DNA of 64,000 nucleotides, taken from Verrucomicrobiota bacterium. GTDB taxonomy: Bacteria > Verrucomicrobiota > Verrucomicrobiia > Methylacidiphilales > UBA1321. Shown piece by piece: positions 23,278-33,228 of this stretch (position 1 is the stretch's first letter; each line of letters opens with the position of its first letter). The notes below the pieces were generated by a model. The model was not told the origin of the DNA and searched no databases. It was given only the letters and a program-made list of their open reading frames with translations. The stretch spans positions 23,638 through 87,637 of the forward strand of contig JABDGH010000003.1 in the NCBI GenBank assembly GCA_013286145.1, in the 5' to 3' direction. The position numbers and the translations under genes are program-made.

Positions 23278-24753
23278 ATGATCATGCCCGCTTCGCCTTC
23301 CGCCAATCCCAAGCCCCCAACACGGCGGAGCCGCGTCGCCTCCACCGAAGGTTCTTCAACAAGAGACATGATACCGCTCTACAGCGCAGAAGCCGAAAAA
23401 GCGGTGCTCGGCTGTATGATGGCGCAACCAGCAGAGGTAATCGACGAAGCCACCGTCTCATTGCTCAAGGAAGATTTCTTTGTTCCCGCCCATCAGGAAA
23501 TTTTCGGCGCATTGCGGGAAATGCACAATGCGCGCGAAGCCATTGACGTGATGACCATTCACCAGTGGCTGACCGATCGCAAACTCGCCGAACCGTTGGA
23601 CAGCCCGGGAATCCTGGCGGAGTTACTGGTTGGTTTTGCCACCCATCTCAACGTCGGCTCCTACATCCGGATCGTTAAAGACAAGAGTCTCCTGCGCTGC
23701 CTGCAATCGGCCTGCGCCACCATCGTGACCGATATTGCCGACATGCCCGACTCGGTGTCCGATGTGCTTGACCGCGCGGAAAGCGCCATCTTTCACGTCA
23801 CCAACCAGGGCCTGACCAATTCAACCGTTTCCGCACGGGAGGAAATCGACCGGGCGATCACACTGATCGAAAATTTCCAGAAACGCAAAGGTAACCTCCA
23901 GGGACTTCCCACCGGATTCCATAAGCTCGACGAACTCACCGCTGGCTGGAAAGCAGGTGAAATGATCGTTCTCGCCGCGCGCCCCGGCCAGGGTAAAACA
24001 GCCCTTGGCCTGACTTTTGCACGTCATGCGCTTGATCGACGTTACGACGAGGCAACCGATTCCTGGAAAAAGCCGGGCTACGCTGTCGGCATCTTCAGCC
24101 TTGAAATGACCAATGAACAGCTGATGCTCCGTATGCTGGCCTCCTACGCCAGCGAACGCCTGCAGGATATTCGCCAAGGCACGCTTACCGAGCACTCGCT
24201 GCAAAAATTGCGCATGATTGCAGCCGACATGAAGGAATGGCCTCTCTACCTCGACGATTCTTCTTTTCTCACCATCAACCAACTTCGCGGCAAAGCACGC
24301 CGAATGAAAGATCGCTACGGAATCGAGCTTCTCGTCATCGATTACCTCCAGTTGCTGCGCTCCGAATCGACCCAGGCCAAGGATAATCGCCAGAATGAAG
24401 TGGCCGAAATTTCACGCGGCATCAAGGCGCTGGCCAAGGAGCTTGCCATTCCCATCATCATCCTCGCCCAGCTCAACCGCCGCAGCGAAGAAGCAGGGGC
24501 CGAGCCTGCCCTCCATAACCTGCGTGAATCAGGTGCCATCGAACAGGATGCAGATATGGTGATGCTTTTGCACCGTCCTGATGCCACCAAGGACGAGGAC
24601 GGAAATGAACGTCCCCAAGATACCATCATCCCCTACAAACTGAATATCGCCAAGCAACGTAACGGCCCCACCGACCGACTTGATATTTTATTCCATGCAC
24701 CTTATACTCGTTTTGATGATCCAATTCGCCATGAGGCACGTCCCCATTCTTAA
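23278..24753 (+). CDS. dnaB: Replicative DNA helicase DnaB
   Basis: A 491-residue hexameric replicative helicase that unwinds DNA ahead of the polymerase. The N-terminal primase-interacting domain starts YSAEAEKAVLGCMMAQPAEV. The RecA-like domain has FHKLDELTAGWKAGEMIVLA, Walker A ARPGQGKTALG, Walker B LLVIDYLQLL, the Q/R motif ALAKELAIPIIILAQLNR, and RESGAIEQDADMVMLLHR. No intein is present. About 30 extra residues precede the conserved start; MIMPASPS is the first ATG. Confidence 0.97.
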   Translation: MIMPASPSANPKPPTRRSRVASTEGSSTRDMIPLYSAEAEKAVLGCMMAQPAEVIDEATVSLLKEDFFVPAHQEIFGALREMHNAREAIDVMTIHQWLTDRKLAEPLDSPGILAELLVGFATHLNVGSYIRIVKDKSLLRCLQSACATIVTDIADMPDSVSDVLDRAESAIFHVTNQGLTNSTVSAREEIDRAITLIENFQKRKGNLQGLPTGFHKLDELTAGWKAGEMIVLAARPGQGKTALGLTFARHALDRRYDEATDSWKKPGYAVGIFSLEMTNEQLMLRMLASYASERLQDIRQGTLTEHSLQKLRMIAADMKEWPLYLDDSSFLTINQLRGKARRMKDRYGIELLVIDYLQLLRSESTQAKDNRQNEVAEISRGIKALAKELAIPIIILAQLNRRSEEAGAEPALHNLRESGAIEQDADMVMLLHRPDATKDEDGNERPQDTIIPYKLNIAKQRNGPTDRLDILFHAPYTRFDDPIRHEARPHS

Positions 24754-24825
24754 TTATTTGTGTACATGATTCAAAAAAATGAAATTATTAGTTGATTTTA
24801 GGAGATATGTGTTAAATAGTAGGAG

Positions 24826-25884
24826 GTGTATATAAAAAAACGTACCTCAACCGCCCGCTCCCGGATGGTAGCCGCACTTACGGGAGAGATCTTAAGTAAC
24901 CCCGAACCAGCCGTTTTTCCAATCGCCAGCGAATATCAGCTTTGCGATCGATTTCATGTTAGCCGTGTTACAGTCAGACTTGCCTTAGGTGATCTTGAAA
25001 ACCGTGGCCTGATCTTCCGCAAACATGGCAAAGGCACCTTCGCCCATGGCCGTTTGACACGTGTTCATCGAAATATCGGTGTCTTGATGAAATCTCCCCA
25101 AGCCGCCGAGCACCGCCCGGTTGCCGAAATAGTCCGTGGTGTGCAAACCGTCATGACTCCCCTCCGTTCGGCTGTCGTACTGATCGGCCTGGCACCCGAG
25201 GAATGGCGACCCGAAATGGCCAGCGGCCTGAGCGGCGTCCTCGTTTTTCCTCAAGATGTGACGCTCAAGGATTTAACCGTGCTTCAGGATCGAAAGTTAC
25301 CCTATATCCTCGCGATGAAATCGTCCCTGCCAGGGCCCCAGATTCGCCTCGGCCAGATTACGGCTGCCCGGACTATGACGGAACAATTGCTGGCACTGGG
25401 TCATCGCCGAATCGCCCTGCTGTCGGGTTTTGAAGTTGGTCTTGATGCGCCCAAACGGGCAGGTGTTCATGAAGCATTGCATGCTGCGGGTATCAACCCG
25501 TCCGATATACCCGAATTTTCAGCCCATGACCAGGAAGGCGGCATCTTCCAGGCTGCCAGGGAACTTCTACACTCACGCCCACGCCCCACCGCCGTGATTG
25601 CTTTCGACGACAGCCTCGGATCCATGGTGAGTTTTCAGGCACGCCGTTACGAAAATCTTCAGGTTCCTTCGGATCTCAGCATCGTCAGCTTTCACGACTG
25701 GCCTTACCTCAATTATATTGAGCCAGCGCTGACCACCGTACGATTCGAATTCTTTACCGCCGGTCAGCGCGCTGCAGAAGCTCTGGATCATGCAGCCACG
25801 ACCGGCGAACCGGCTTCAGAAGTTGTTCTAGAACCCACCTATCGCCCAGGCCAGACACTCGCGCCTCCGCCGAGCGATCTTTAA
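24826..25884 (+). CDS. GntR/LacI hybrid transcription regulator
   Basis: About 352 residues. The N-terminus (about 5-70) is a GntR-type winged helix (DRFHVSRVTVRLALGDLENR, GLIFRKHGKGTFA). The rest is a LacI-type periplasmic-binding-protein-like sensor domain (LGHRRIALLSGFEVG, PTAVIAFDDSLGS, LSIVSFHDWPYLNYIEPALT, TTVRFEFFTAGQRAAEAL). This combination is common in Verrucomicrobiota and usually controls sugar use, but no target is visible here. The only start consistent with the helix-turn-helix is GTG at 24826, which lies inside AGGAGGTG, itself an ideal ribosome site. The true start may therefore be non-standard (see findings). Its stop overlaps the convergent speA stop. Confidence 0.85.
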   Translation: MYIKKRTSTARSRMVAALTGEILSNPEPAVFPIASEYQLCDRFHVSRVTVRLALGDLENRGLIFRKHGKGTFAHGRLTRVHRNIGVLMKSPQAAEHRPVAEIVRGVQTVMTPLRSAVVLIGLAPEEWRPEMASGLSGVLVFPQDVTLKDLTVLQDRKLPYILAMKSSLPGPQIRLGQITAARTMTEQLLALGHRRIALLSGFEVGLDAPKRAGVHEALHAAGINPSDIPEFSAHDQEGGIFQAARELLHSRPRPTAVIAFDDSLGSMVSFQARRYENLQVPSDLSIVSFHDWPYLNYIEPALTTVRFEFFTAGQRAAEALDHAATTGEPASEVVLEPTYRPGQTLAPPPSDL

Positions 25885-27827
25885 AATTGCAGGTAGGTGG
25901 ATGTCTTAAGCCCCTGCTCGTAAGATTCGAGCAGGCGCATGCCTTCGTTGGGCTTGAGGACGTCCGCCTTGATCGCCCGGTCGATCTGCTCTTTCATCCC
26001 ACGTTCGAGCAAAGTGGCGTCGTACTGCACATCACCCAAGACTTCCGCGATTGTGCTGCCGGGGATGGTCTCCTCGATGTAGAAACCGCTCTCTTCATCG
26101 GGATCGAGGAAGACATGCGCTTCATTCACGCGACCAAAAAGGTTATGAAGATCGCCCATGATGTCCTGGTACGCACCCAAAAGAAAGATGCCAAGGTAAT
26201 AAGGTTTTCCGTTGAGTGCATGGAGCGGCAGTGTCTGGCGCACCTCGTCCTCGCCGTCGATGAACTTGCTGATCTTGCCGTCTGAATCGCAGGTAATATC
26301 GACGAGCGTCGCATTATGTTCCGGCGCTTCGTTGAGCCGATGGATCGGAGCGATGGGGAAAAGCTGGCCCAGCGCCCAGTGATCCAGGAGCGATTGAAAC
26401 ACCGAAAAATTGCAGAGGAATTGGTCGCCAAGCGAATCCTTCAACTGGTTGATCTCGTCCGGTATCGATTTTGAACCGCGGAAAAGACGGACGACACTCT
26501 CGGCAATTTCCCAGAAAAGCGTTTCGACCTGGGCCTTGGTCGCAAGATCGAGCAGGCCGAGATCAAAGCGGGCCTGGGCGTCGTCCTTGATCTGCACCGC
26601 ATCGTGAAAATGTTCGCGCCGATTTTTTTTATTCAAGGTCGCACGCAATTCGAGCAGGGCCGCCACGGGCTTGGACGGCTTGGCTCCCTCCGGCATCTCG
26701 AATGGCTTGGCCTTGGTTTTCTCGATAACCCCGAAGATATCGACGATCAGCACGGAATGATGCGCGACAATGGCGCGACCGCTTTCGCTGATCAAAGTCG
26801 GATGCGGCACTTTTTCCTCGTTGCAAACATCGGCCACGTTATAGACCACATCGCGCGCGTACTCGCCGAGGGTGTAATTCGTGCTGCTGTCGTAAGCGGA
26901 ACGACTGCCGTCGTAATCGACGCCCAAGCCGCCGCCCACATCGAGATATTCCAATGGAAAACCGAGCTGCTTCAGCTTGGCGTAATAGCGGGCCGCTTCC
27001 CGCACGGCGCGCTTGACCGTCTGGATGTCGGGAATTTGCGATCCGATGTGGAAATGCATGAGCTTGAGGCAATCCTCCATCTGGTGTGCCTTGAGCATTT
27101 CAGTCGCTTCCATGACTTCGCTGGTGGAAAGTCCAAACTTGGCATTCTCTCCCCCGGAGGTTGCCCATTTGCCTGAACTTTTCGCCAGGAGCCGAATGCG
27201 AACACCGACGATGGGACGAACGCCGAGTTGCTGTGAAACTTCGATGATCGATTTCAGTTCCTCGACTTTTTCGACGACCATGATTGTCGTCTTGCCAAGC
27301 TTGCGTCCCAACAGCGCCATCTGGATGTAGAGCTGATCCTTGTAGCCGTTGCAGATAAGTAGGCATTCCGGATCGCGATGGATGGCCAGTGCGGCAAACA
27401 ACTCGGGCTTGCTGCCGACTTCGATGCCGAATTTATAGGGCGCGCCCGCATCCATGATCTCTTCGACCACCTCGCGCAACTGATTCACCTTGATCGGGAA
27501 AACGCCACGATAGGGAGCTTGGTAACCAGCTTCAACGATGGCTGCCTGAAATTCTTCGTTGAGCACCTGCACGCGGTGACGCAATAAATCCTGAAAACGC
27601 AACAAAAGAGGAAACGTCAATCCACGGCCTCGTGCTTCCTCCACCACCGAAACAAAGTCGAGCACCGGCCCCTGATCCTGGATTGGGCGCACGGTCATGT
27701 TGCCCGCATCGTTCACTCCAAAGTAGCCCGTGCCCCATCGCGCGATGTTATAAATGTTAAGCGCACGCGCGACATCCCACGGTTCTGACGGTATTCCCAT
27801 TGGCTTTCTATAAGTCGTGGGCAGCAA
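25881..27827 (-). CDS. speA: Biosynthetic arginine decarboxylase
   Basis: A 648-residue PLP-dependent arginine decarboxylase of the SpeA type, making agmatine for polyamine synthesis. Visible motifs are GVFPIKVNQL (the Schiff-base Lys), FHIGSQIPDI, LDVGGGLGVDYDGS, SESGRAIVAHHSVLI and CDSDGKI near the second active site. The length and the N-terminal WDVARALNIYNIARWG are typical. It is convergent with the GntR/LacI regulator; the stop codons share bases. Confidence 0.96.
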   Translation of the reverse strand: MLPTTYRKPMGIPSEPWDVARALNIYNIARWGTGYFGVNDAGNMTVRPIQDQGPVLDFVSVVEEARGRGLTFPLLLRFQDLLRHRVQVLNEEFQAAIVEAGYQAPYRGVFPIKVNQLREVVEEIMDAGAPYKFGIEVGSKPELFAALAIHRDPECLLICNGYKDQLYIQMALLGRKLGKTTIMVVEKVEELKSIIEVSQQLGVRPIVGVRIRLLAKSSGKWATSGGENAKFGLSTSEVMEATEMLKAHQMEDCLKLMHFHIGSQIPDIQTVKRAVREAARYYAKLKQLGFPLEYLDVGGGLGVDYDGSRSAYDSSTNYTLGEYARDVVYNVADVCNEEKVPHPTLISESGRAIVAHHSVLIVDIFGVIEKTKAKPFEMPEGAKPSKPVAALLELRATLNKKNRREHFHDAVQIKDDAQARFDLGLLDLATKAQVETLFWEIAESVVRLFRGSKSIPDEINQLKDSLGDQFLCNFSVFQSLLDHWALGQLFPIAPIHRLNEAPEHNATLVDITCDSDGKISKFIDGEDEVRQTLPLHALNGKPYYLGIFLLGAYQDIMGDLHNLFGRVNEAHVFLDPDEESGFYIEETIPGSTIAEVLGDVQYDATLLERGMKEQIDRAIKADVLKPNEGMRLLESYEQGLKTSTYLQF

Positions 27828-27880
27828 TTTGCAATGCAGACTCGCGAAAATTTTATGACGGATAGGTGACGATTTTCTTG

Positions 27881-28489
27881 CTAAGGCCGATAAATCTGTC
27901 CACGCCCAGTGGTGGGATCAATCTGCACACAGGCCCAATTGGACGGAAAACGAGCCGGATCGGATTGCGTTGCCGCACGCAGGGTGAGAAACCATTTGGT
28001 TGCGGGATTCAAATCGGTGGACCCATCGGGTAGAAAATGGAAGACCCGTGTTTGATTATTCAGCTGCGTGTCGGTCGGATCCGGGGTCGCGATCTGGTTG
28101 TTCGCGCCAATGAGGGAAGAATGCTCGGGGGTGGCATCCATGACCACCGATGCCGGCAATAACAATACATTACCGACCGGAGGCGTCGTTCCATCAGCCT
28201 TAAGCCAATGAAGCTGCATCGCACCATAGACTGGTAACTGCCGGGGTTGTGGCGGCAGATCATAAATTCTTACCTCCACCGTCTCGTTCTGCGTCATGGC
28301 GCTCTGCCTCGCCGTGCTCAAGGTATCGTTGATCATTTCCGCACTGGTGGTTAAAGCGGCAGCCTGAACCACTGCGGTATAACCACCGATTGAAACTGCA
28401 AACAGAAAAACCATCAACACAATGGCCAGGAGCAATTCCAGCAGGGAAAAACCCGCAAGGCTTTTCTTGAATTTTAAGAATCGTGTCAT
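27881..28489 (-). CDS. Type IV pseudopilin, Verru_Chthon cassette protein D-like
   Basis: About 202 residues. The N-terminus MTRFLKFKKSLAGFSLLELL has a class III prepilin peptidase site (cleavage after G, then FSLLELLLAIVLM with Glu at +5) and a single hydrophobic helix. The C-terminal domain is soluble and beta-rich. It resembles the family described as Verru_Chthon cassette protein D, normally found with proteins A-C in Verrucomicrobiota; none of these neighbours is present here. I chose the ATG at 28489. That ATG lies in a small palindrome (GTCATCCT...AGGATGAC, 28485-28511). An upstream start at 28531 would overlap the msr gene. Confidence 0.75.
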   Translation of the reverse strand: MTRFLKFKKSLAGFSLLELLLAIVLMVFLFAVSIGGYTAVVQAAALTTSAEMINDTLSTARQSAMTQNETVEVRIYDLPPQPRQLPVYGAMQLHWLKADGTTPPVGNVLLLPASVVMDATPEHSSLIGANNQIATPDPTDTQLNNQTRVFHFLPDGSTDLNPATKWFLTLRAATQSDPARFPSNWACVQIDPTTGRGQIYRP

Positions 28490-28518
28490 CCTGAGTTCCT
28501 CAAAGGATGACAAACCTC

Positions 28519-29409
28519 TTAGATAGCACAACTCCGTTGATTTCGTTTTTCGAGGTAACGCTGATGATATTCTTCCGCGCGATAGAAATCGGGTGCGGGA
28601 AGAATTTGGGTCACCACCGGTCGTGAAAATTGACGTGATGCATCCAGCGCGGCCTTGGAAGCCTCCGCTGCCGTCTTCTGCGCTGGTGTATAATAAAAAA
28701 TCACGGATCGATATTGGGTTCCCACGTCAGGCCCCTGCCGGTTCGGCGTTGTTGGATCGTGCTTCGACCAGAAAAGCTCCAATAATTTATCGTAGGAAAT
28801 TTCGGCAGGGTCAAATTCGACATGCACCACTTCCGCATGACCCGTACGTCCCGTACAGACATCCTCATAGCCCGGATTTTTGAGCGTACCGCCCTGGTAG
28901 CCAACCGCTGTCTCGCGAACTCCCGGCAATTGTCGGTATGCGGCTTCAACGCCCCAAAAGCAACCCGCGCCAAAACTTGCCTGTACCAGACCGGCCTGAA
29001 CTCCATTTTTTTCCTTGCTCGACTCGACAAATTTCAAGGCTTCCGAATTCAGGCAATACCGCAATTTGGTCGGTGGCGGGCCATCCTCAAAGACATGACC
29101 CAGATGCGCGTCGCATTGTGCACAGACAATTTCCGCGCGAACCATGCCGTGACTGGAATCCGTCACGGTCTCAACATTTTCTTTTTTTACCGGCTGGAAA
29201 AAACTGGGCCAGCCTGTGCCGGAATCGAATTTGGCATTGGAAGCAAAGAGCGGCAGATCGCAACAAATACAGTGGTAAATACCGTCGCGATGATTGTCGT
29301 AAAACACGCCGCAAAAAGCTCGTTCAGTCCCCTTCCCGCGCGTGATTCGATATTGTTCATCGGTCAGTTGCTTTTTCCACTCTTCGTCCGTTTTGACTAT
29401 TTTTTGCAT
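28519..29409 (-). CDS. Fused peptide methionine sulfoxide reductase MsrB-MsrA
   Basis: A 296-residue fusion that reduces both methionine-R- and -S-sulfoxides in damaged proteins. The N-terminal MsrB domain has two zinc CxxC pairs (CICC and CAQC), SGTGWPSFF, and catalytic Cys in [10 protein letters not shown]. The C-terminal MsrA domain (from about residue 145) has [33 protein letters not shown] and [19 protein letters not shown]. The domain order B-A is less frequent than A-B but well known. The gene starts at [11 protein letters not shown]; an earlier ATG at 29496 adds 29 unconserved residues. No signal peptide is seen, so it is cytoplasmic. Confidence 0.93.
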   Translation of the reverse strand: MQKIVKTDEEWKKQLTDEQYRITRGKGTERAFCGVFYDNHRDGIYHCICCDLPLFASNAKFDSGTGWPSFFQPVKKENVETVTDSSHGMVRAEIVCAQCDAHLGHVFEDGPPPTKLRYCLNSEALKFVESSKEKNGVQAGLVQASFGAGCFWGVEAAYRQLPGVRETAVGYQGGTLKNPGYEDVCTGRTGHAEVVHVEFDPAEISYDKLLELFWSKHDPTTPNRQGPDVGTQYRSVIFYYTPAQKTAAEASKAALDASRQFSRPVVTQILPAPDFYRAEEYHQRYLEKRNQRSCAI

Positions 29410-29562
29410 AAGCCTTATCCATTTTTGCGGGGTTGATGTTCCGTGGAGCAATCCAAGCGAACCATGCCTACTATACCACAACAGAAAACTCTTCAATCCA
29501 CACCGTTTTGAGGTAGCACCTTAATTCGAGGAATTGAGAGAGCATCTTCAAAATAATCATCC

Positions 29563-29701
29563 GTCATCTCGAGCTTGTCGAGGGATCAGACGCGTGAGGG
29601 GTAATTGACAAGTTATGCAGTTTGAATCCGATGGCTTTTCGTGATCGCCTGACTTTTGGATAAGCAGGGTGTGTCTGATCCCTCGACAAGCTCGGGATGA
29701 C
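29563..29701. repeat. MITE-like palindromic element, copy 3
   Basis: A 139-base unit with arms GTCATCTCGAGCTTGTCGAG... and ...CTCGACAAGCTCGGGATGAC. The interior contains CTTTTCGTGATC and TGACTTTTGGATAAGCAGG. It lies in the divergent interval between the msr fusion and the methyltransferase gene. Confidence 0.85.
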
Positions 29702-29773
29702 AGCGCGCCTAGCACGTGTCTTATTTCCAAATTTGATATAAGTTTTTCCCGTCCAGAAAGCCAAGGAAAATCC

Positions 29774-30394
29774 ATGAAATCTCCCATTGAAGATACCATC
29801 TGGGCGTCAGAGTACGGTTCCGTGGCGATGGTACAGGCGGCATTCGATCGGTTTGGCCCTGAGTATCATCGGGCAATCATGGCCACTGGAGTTCCATCTG
29901 GCGCAGCGGAAGCCCTGATGTCTCATCTTCAACCCGATGCCCAGGGAATCGATTTCGGTTGTGGTTCCGGTGTGCTGGGCCTCGCTTTAAGAACGGCCGG
30001 ACTGCACCAACTTTTGGACGGACTCGATCTCTCACCTGTCATGCTCAATCTGGCGCGGGAAACGGGTTGTTACCGCCAACTACAACGTGCCAATTTGCTT
30101 TTGCCGAAAGAGTATCCCACCCTGTCAATACCTTACGATTTCGCCATTACCGTGGGACTGATCGGTGACTATGTGCCCTATTATGTTGCCCTTCCTTCCA
30201 TCGTCCAGTCACTGCGTCCCGGTGGCCATCTCGGATTTGCGGTCGAACAAAAAAGCACCCCTTCTCACGCCATGGGAAAAATGGCCGCCGATCTTGGCCT
30301 GAGCTTTCTTTCCGAAACAATTCTTTCCGTTCCCGAGGCCAAACTTGCGGAACAAACCTACCATTTTTTCGTCGCTCAACGAGCTAACGCATGA
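29774..30394 (+). CDS. Class I SAM-dependent methyltransferase
   Basis: A 206-residue protein with the class I methyltransferase fold. Motif I is GIDFGCGSGVLGLALR. Motif II/III region has DGLDLSPVMLNLARETG, and YDFAITVGLIGDYV follows. The later LRPGGHLGFAVEQK fits the post-motif segment. It resembles TPR-associated or DUF4942-like small-molecule methyltransferases; the substrate is unknown. Start ATG at 29774 has AAGGAAAA upstream; the frame is open further up through the repeat but that part is not conserved. It is followed within 20 bases by the convergent histidine kinase gene. Confidence 0.8.
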   Translation: MKSPIEDTIWASEYGSVAMVQAAFDRFGPEYHRAIMATGVPSGAAEALMSHLQPDAQGIDFGCGSGVLGLALRTAGLHQLLDGLDLSPVMLNLARETGCYRQLQRANLLLPKEYPTLSIPYDFAITVGLIGDYVPYYVALPSIVQSLRPGGHLGFAVEQKSTPSHAMGKMAADLGLSFLSETILSVPEAKLAEQTYHFFVAQRANA

Positions 30395-30412
30395 ATGGCG
30401 TAAATGACCCAA

Positions 30413-33079
30413 TCACTTCTTGTGCATGGTTCGGTCGGGGCCTACTTGCCGCGCATATTTTAAAACGATTTCCTTGATCGTGCCGACCTTGAAAGGTTTC
30501 ATCACATAATCATCCATTCCGGCATCGAAACAGTGCTGTCGATCTTCCGGTGTAACGCCAGCGGTAACGGCGACAATCGTGGGGCGATGATTTACCACAT
30601 GTTTTCGAACATGACGCGCGACGGTGAACCCATCGATATCCGGCATCTGTAAATCGAGAAGGATGAGATCGTAGTTTCCTTTCTCGGCCATCTCAATGCC
30701 CGTTGTGCCATTTTCGGCCATATCGGGTTGATAACCAAGTGCGCGGAGAATCGTGAGCATCACCTGCCGATTGGTCGGATTATCCTCCACCACGAGAATT
30801 TTAACCGGTAGATTCCCCGCAGAGTTCACATCGAGCAACCGCTGGGTACTCCGTGTGGTGGTCGCTGGCTCATTTTCACGGCCAGTCGCCCGGAGCAATT
30901 CCCGTTGCAGAGCCAGGGGTTTCCAAGGCTTGGAAATACTGCTGAAAAGATTGGCCTGACGATAACGCGGATCCTGTTCATCCGTCACGCTGGAGCCAAG
31001 TAAAATCAAAGGCGTCGCCGCCGCAGTGGGTATCTTCCCCATGGCCATGGCAAGAGAGAGGCCATCCATCTCAGGCATGAGCATATCGATGACAGCCACA
31101 TCGAATTTCTCGCCCTTACTGAGCAAATCAAGCGCTTCCTTTGCCGAAGCACATGAGGTCACTACCATGCGCCATCGGCGGGTATGCAAAACCAGCATCG
31201 AACGGCTCGTCTCGTTATCATCCACGATAAGCAAACGGCGATCCTCGAGCTTCGCCCCCACCATTTCAGTCAATGTTTTGCGCCGTGCCGGGGCGGATGG
31301 AGCCTGGATGGTAAAAATAAAAATCGATCCATGCCCCAGATCGCTCGTGACCGTAACCGATCCACCCATCAGTTCTATCAATCGTTTGCTAATAGCAAGG
31401 CCCAGACCAGTTCCCCCATAAGTGCGCGTAGCGGAGGCATCAACCTGGCTAAAGACTTGAAAAAGACAGTCCATCTTTTCCGGGGCGATGCCGATGCCAG
31501 AGTCCTTGATGGCAAAACTGATTTCCCATAAATCGTGGTCTTGAGTCGGATCCTCCCGATCGGTCGCGAGCTGATGCGCCTCGACTTCGATGTAAACTTC
31601 GCCTTCGGAAGTAAATTTGACCGCGTTACCGGCGAGGTTGAGCAGAATTTGACGCAAGCGATGATCATCCCCCACCAGGCTGGCCGGAACGTCCTCGTGA
31701 ATGTAATAGACCAGGTCGAGTTTCTTTTCGATGGCTTTCGGTGCCAAGACATCCAGGGATTCCTCCACACAACCGCGCAGATCGAAGGGATTATGGTTTA
31801 ACGTAAACCGGCCCGCTTCGATCTTCGAAAAATCGAGAATATCATTGATGATGGAGAGAAGGGTTTCGCCACTGATGCGGATCGTCTCGACAAATTCGTG
31901 CTGGATGGACGTAAGCTCTGTTTCCATTAAAAGACCGGTCATGCCAATGACGCCATTCATCGGTGTACGAATTTCATGACTCATGTTGGCCAGAAATTCC
32001 GATTTTGCGCGGTTACCCACCTCAGCCATTGTCTTGGCTTCCAACAATCGATTCTCATTCTGACGCCGCTCGGTAATGTCTCTTCCCGCCAGGGTATATA
32101 GAACCACTCCGTCCACGACCGTCCGGTCCAGGGTGACTTCCGAGAGAAAATGACGCCCCAAGCGCGAGAGGGCATTCGCCTCAACATAAGTCACCGTCGT
32201 TTCATTGATGCAATACTCACGCGCTTGCGCAAAAAAACCTTCGTCGATGAAGAGGGAATCGACATTTTGACCGATGAGAGGCGTATCTTCCTCGTAATCC
32301 CACAGCCGCACCGCCTCGCTATTGACCGAGAGGATTCGCCCCTCTTCATCCGTGGAAAAAATGGCTTCACTGACTGTGTTGAAAACAGCCATCAACTGCT
32401 TTTCGGAAGCGGTCAATTGCCGGGTCTCCCTGACAATCAAGTTCACCATGGGCCGAAAAATCAAAATAATCTCCGTCAGAAGCGTCAGGATGATGAGAGT
32501 GAAGATGATCAACTGGGTCAACAGGTACATGTGCCGTTTCCCCTCACGGTCATTCTGCGCTTGCAGGACAATCTGATTCAGTCCGTCAAGCATCTCGTGT
32601 TGAGCCTTTTCCTGGATATACCGCAGATTCGGATCACTGGCATTCAGAGTCTCTTGCGAAGCCGCCGCAACTTTCCGCGCAGCGCCCAGATAAGCCTGAA
32701 CCTGGCTATCGACATGCCAGGGTTCGCCAAAATAGAGCGCCTGTAACCCCGATGAAAGATTGGGGGGCAGACCAAGCGTGGCATCACCATGGGTCAGGGC
32801 TTCCTCATCTTTCGCTATTTCATCAATGCTTACCCGCAATTGAGTTCGATAACTCTCCCTTTCGGCAACCGATTGAGCGTTCCCAATCATTGAACCGAAA
32901 AAAGCGATGCGCTGCGAATGCACCTGCTGTGCTTCGCTAATGCTGATAAATTGCGCATTTTCGCGTCCACTGATAACGCCAAAGTGCAGCGTCAAATAAG
33001 CCCCCAGGGAAAGAAGCGCTACAAGTACAAGCGCGAGGATATAGCGAAAAGTCAGCGCTCGTGGAATGTCTAGCCGCAT
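30413..33079 (-). CDS. Hybrid sensor histidine kinase with two receiver domains
   Basis: An 888-residue membrane sensor. TM1 is at about 12-34 and TM2 at about 187-208, enclosing a helical periplasmic sensor (about 35-186). A PAS domain (226-340) is followed by HisKA with phospho-acceptor His368 ([19 protein letters not shown]) and a HATPase domain ([31 protein letters not shown]). Two REC domains follow: the first (about 615-735) with [12 protein letters not shown], the second (about 765-880) with [13 protein letters not shown] and a MKPF Lys. No separate regulator or Hpt gene lies nearby. The signal is unknown. Confidence 0.92.
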   Translation of the reverse strand: MRLDIPRALTFRYILALVLVALLSLGAYLTLHFGVISGRENAQFISISEAQQVHSQRIAFFGSMIGNAQSVAERESYRTQLRVSIDEIAKDEEALTHGDATLGLPPNLSSGLQALYFGEPWHVDSQVQAYLGAARKVAAASQETLNASDPNLRYIQEKAQHEMLDGLNQIVLQAQNDREGKRHMYLLTQLIIFTLIILTLLTEIILIFRPMVNLIVRETRQLTASEKQLMAVFNTVSEAIFSTDEEGRILSVNSEAVRLWDYEEDTPLIGQNVDSLFIDEGFFAQAREYCINETTVTYVEANALSRLGRHFLSEVTLDRTVVDGVVLYTLAGRDITERRQNENRLLEAKTMAEVGNRAKSEFLANMSHEIRTPMNGVIGMTGLLMETELTSIQHEFVETIRISGETLLSIINDILDFSKIEAGRFTLNHNPFDLRGCVEESLDVLAPKAIEKKLDLVYYIHEDVPASLVGDDHRLRQILLNLAGNAVKFTSEGEVYIEVEAHQLATDREDPTQDHDLWEISFAIKDSGIGIAPEKMDCLFQVFSQVDASATRTYGGTGLGLAISKRLIELMGGSVTVTSDLGHGSIFIFTIQAPSAPARRKTLTEMVGAKLEDRRLLIVDDNETSRSMLVLHTRRWRMVVTSCASAKEALDLLSKGEKFDVAVIDMLMPEMDGLSLAMAMGKIPTAAATPLILLGSSVTDEQDPRYRQANLFSSISKPWKPLALQRELLRATGRENEPATTTRSTQRLLDVNSAGNLPVKILVVEDNPTNRQVMLTILRALGYQPDMAENGTTGIEMAEKGNYDLILLDLQMPDIDGFTVARHVRKHVVNHRPTIVAVTAGVTPEDRQHCFDAGMDDYVMKPFKVGTIKEIVLKYARQVGPDRTMHKK

Positions 33080-33171
33080 GAAACAACACTACGGCATTGC
33101 CGGCTCAGATGCACGCCTTGTCCTAATTTTTTAAAAATGGGTTTTATTATCAGGCGTGCGGAAAATAAAAG

Positions 33172-33204
33172 AAAATCCCGGACAAGATACTTGTCCGGGA
33201 TTTT
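33172..33204 (-). terminator. Intrinsic terminator of OmpA/OMP gene 1
   Basis: AAAATCCCGGACAAG and CTTGTCCGGGATTTT form a perfect 15-bp stem with an ATA loop. It is 25 bases downstream of the stop codon of the outer-membrane gene at 33229, and the stem's A-T base gives a U tract on either strand. It may also stop transcription from the other side. Confidence 0.85.
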
Positions 33205-33228
33205 CGACTGAACAGTTTGAAGACAGGA

